A DNA stretch of 44,964 nt, taken from NCBI GenBank assembly GCA_943704525.1, contig CALSCQ010002546.1, positions 1 through 44,964 on the forward strand, given 5' to 3'. Position numbers and translations under genes: made by a program. Shown in pieces: positions 43,140-44,964 of the stretch (position 1 is its first letter; each line of letters opens with the position of its first letter). The DNA comes from Pigoraptor vietnamica (taxonomy: Eukaryota; Opisthokonta; Filasterea). The notes under the pieces are model-generated. The model worked only from the letters and a program-made list of their open reading frames with translations, searched no databases and was not told the DNA's origin.

Positions 43140-44853
43140 CTAAGTGAAATCCCACGCGGAGTCGATTTCTTCGCTGCCCTGTGCCGAACACGGGACCTCC
43201 GCCTCAAAGGCGGGGCGAATGGGGTCGACCGCTTCCAGATCGCCAAGGGCTTCCTTGAGAACCGCAGCAAACTGGTGCATGACTGCCAACCAGTGCGCGA
43301 GACGCCGACAGCCCGCCGCTGAAACCGACACGCTCGTTCACGACAAGATCGAAAACGTCGAGGCGCTCATGGAATACACCCTGGACGGGGATTCCCGTGC
43401 TACCCGCCGCCCCCTTGCGAGGCGACATGGCGACGACTTACACCTTGTGCTCGTTGACGAGCATGCCGAAGACTGCGAGCTTCGACGCCCGCGCGCGCGC
43501 CGATCGCTCGTGCCTCTGCCGTCCGCCAGCACGCTTTCCACGTGGCTTTCGAGGGCGAGCAGCATCATGACGGCCATCTTTTCGGCATCCCTGTGATCCG
43601 CCGCAGGTTTGCATATCGCCGGATCGGCCTCAACGAACAACAGCGGCGCCAACCCAATCACGCCTCGGACTTTCGCGACCATGTCCGCGCGACGAACGTC
43701 AATCTCGCGCTCATTGGGTGCGTATGCAGCGTACTCGCTGAGGTATGACTCGACTGACACCTGCAAGACCGAGGAAAGCGCGCGGGCCATAAAGAAGAAG
43801 AGCGGGAACTGCATCTCGTAATGGAGCTGCGCCTCGCGATCGCGCTGAGGATTGAAGTATGTCGACGCATACGAGTACAGCGCAATCTCGTAACAATCGA
43901 GCGCGGCCTCAGGCGTGCACGTCTCCCACCGGCACAGCGTGGGAGAAGAAATCGCCCGTGATCTGCTGCAGTTCAGACGCGTTATAAACACCGGGACGCG
44001 CGCGCACGACCTCCTCCGCGTGCCGACTCGCAAACGTCGAAGGGGACATTGCGCTGGTGGCGACGGGCACCGCGTTCAGGATCGCCTGAAACTCCTTGCG
44101 CCACTCCTCCAGCGTGGTATCGATGAACGCCCGCGCATCTTCGCTCCAATGCAATGCGATGCGGTTTGGGGGCGTCCGATACACCCCAAAGAGCTGGAGA
44201 AGTTGGAGGAAGGGCGGAACGGATCTGCCAGAGTCCACGCGATGAGTTGAGTAGCGGCACATTACGTACTGTAAGTCGCACAATATTCAACTTTCGCTGC
44301 GAGACTCACGCATGTCTGGGAGCAAGAGCGCTCAAGAGCACGACATACGGGTCGTCGCGGAGGTCTTCGCGGGCGGCCGCAGACAACAGGCACCAAACGG
44401 CATGTCAGCACGGCCCAACCGACAAGACAACAGCAGACGTGCACCAAGGGAGGCCCACCCTTTGCCTTGTACAAGGGCAACGTCAGCCCAAGGCCCACCG
44501 AAAGAGGCACAACGCCGCCCGTATTATCCTCGAGCGTCACATCCTTCACAGACGCTTTCAAAAGGGTCGCAATACACTCGGCAATTTGGGTGGTCACAAC
44601 GCCGTTGGGCACTGTAACTGTCAAGTGGGGAGACCCCTCCACATCGACTTCAATCCCGGTGCTTGAGACGAGTGCAGCGGCACCGGCGCCTGCTTCGCCC
44701 CTGTGTGTGCATGAAGGTTGTGTGGTAAGTCAAAACCAGGACTTCTGAAGAAAATAAAAGAAAAATAAATAAGGGAACCCGACGCGCCAGCTTGGTCACA
44801 TTGTGGAGAGGGTCACCTGCACGCTTTGGGCCGGCATCTTTTCCCGTGCTCAT
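43140..44853 (-). CDS. Unknown multi-exon protein
   Basis: Proposed minus-strand exons 44817-44853, 44459-44689, 44310-44364, 43930-44224, 43520-43844 (or to 43535), 43444-43472, 43332-43380 and 43140-43282 join in phase to about 387 aa beginning MSTGKDAGPKRAG. I do not recognise the family. The N-terminal exon looks like a small beta-rich domain (HLTVTVPNGVVTTQIAECIA; SVKDVTLEDN). The rest is helical (WSEDARAFIDTTLEEWRKEF; YEMQFPLFFFMARALSSVLQ; FAAVLKEALGDLEAVDPIRP). Weak points: the exon 3 acceptor is GAAG, the junction after exon 5 needs a GC donor, and an alternative reading of 43845-43929 is also open in one frame (ALDCYEIALYSYAS), so that stretch could be exon rather than intron. The shortest intron is 49 nt. 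The gene is likely real; its structure is tentative. Confidence 0.45.
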
Positions 44854-44913
44854 TCTCGAGCTGCGAAATCGGCAGGATTGAGGCCAAAGAGGCATGCACA
44901 CACTCGCCGAAAA

Positions 44914-44914
<1 letters not shown>

Positions 44915-44960
<46 letters not shown>
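44915..44960. repeat. Poly-A homopolymer at window end
   Basis: An A run of about 46 bp near the end of the window, mirrored by a G run at positions 1-10. Both look like places where assembly or cutting stops rather than biological polyadenylation. Confidence 0.8.
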
Positions 44961-44962
<2 letters not shown>

Positions 44963-44964
44963 AA

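Noticed and set aside
43845-44033. BRO1-like reading of the last gene
   Set aside because: The segment ALDCYEIALYSYAS only loosely recalls BRO1 helices, and a phase-0 intron across it keeps the neighbouring exons in frame.
44915-44964. Poly-A run as a polyadenylated transcript or retroposon tail
   Set aside because: It is at the window end, next to no 3' end of a plus-strand gene, and no target-site duplication can be assessed.
1-44964. CRISPR arrays, tRNA or rRNA genes, intact transposons
   Set aside because: Looked for and not found: the repeats present are head-to-tail tandem arrays without unique spacers, and no transposase or reverse transcriptase motif was seen.

Overview
The window is nuclear DNA of a GC-rich, intron-dense eukaryote. 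Genes on both strands are cut into short exons (about 50-650 nt) by introns of about 50-450 nt that mostly begin GTG(A/C/G)GT and end GCAG and are full of GT/CA dinucleotide repeats. The gene content (metaxin, TTC23-like, TSNAXIP1-like, TMEM234, GLOD4, GAF-type phosphodiesterase, RasGEF, LIM, PB1/WH2 proteins) points to a flagellated, heterotrophic protist on the opisthokont side of the eukaryote tree (choanoflagellate- or apusomonad-like). I cannot name the species from the sequence. No bacterial genes, rRNA, tRNA, CRISPR array or intact transposon was seen.

Layout: (1) 276-1864, +, 5'-truncated PB1-WH2-WH2-acidic protein, a probable Arp2/3 activator of unusual design. (2) 2230-5579, -, membrane-anchored sialate O-acetylesterase. 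(3) 6184-11660, +, a TSNAXIP1-type coiled-coil region that joins in frame to GAF-GAF-cyclic nucleotide phosphodiesterase. (4) 12090-13778, +, CS domain plus Sel1 repeats with a C-terminal anchor. (5) 13945-15493, +, GLOD4. (6) 15615-17086, -, class IV aminotransferase, divergent from (7) 17429-19696, +, mitochondrial-type class III aminotransferase. (8) 19873-22125, -, metaxin. (9) 22954-23328, -, small secreted protein. (10) 24064-30143, +, LIM-RasGEF fusion. (11) 30484-32987, -, DMT/EamA transporter. (12) 33824-34644, +, TMEM234. (13) 34802-36740, -, TTC23-like TPR protein. (14) 37408-38909, +, N-formylglutamate amidohydrolase-like secreted protein preceded by a 92-bp triplication of its own start region. 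(15) 39403-40515, -, single-exon basic nuclear-type protein of unknown family. (16) 42480-42638, -, ABCG transporter fragment. (17) 43140-44853, -, unknown multi-exon gene.

Themes: actin/adhesion/Ras signalling (1, 10), cilium-linked proteins (3, 13), mitochondrial import or metabolism (5, 7, 8), and glycan or amino-acid metabolism (2, 6, 14). The strongest novelty candidates are three multidomain proteins: PB1-WH2-WH2-CA, TSNAXIP1-GAF-GAF-PDE and LIM-RasGEF. Short intergenic promoters contain exact CArG (SRF-type) and MEF2-type boxes and a recurrent 12-mer built on CACGTG. Gene models were built by hand from reading phase and splice motifs; every exon junction needs transcript support.
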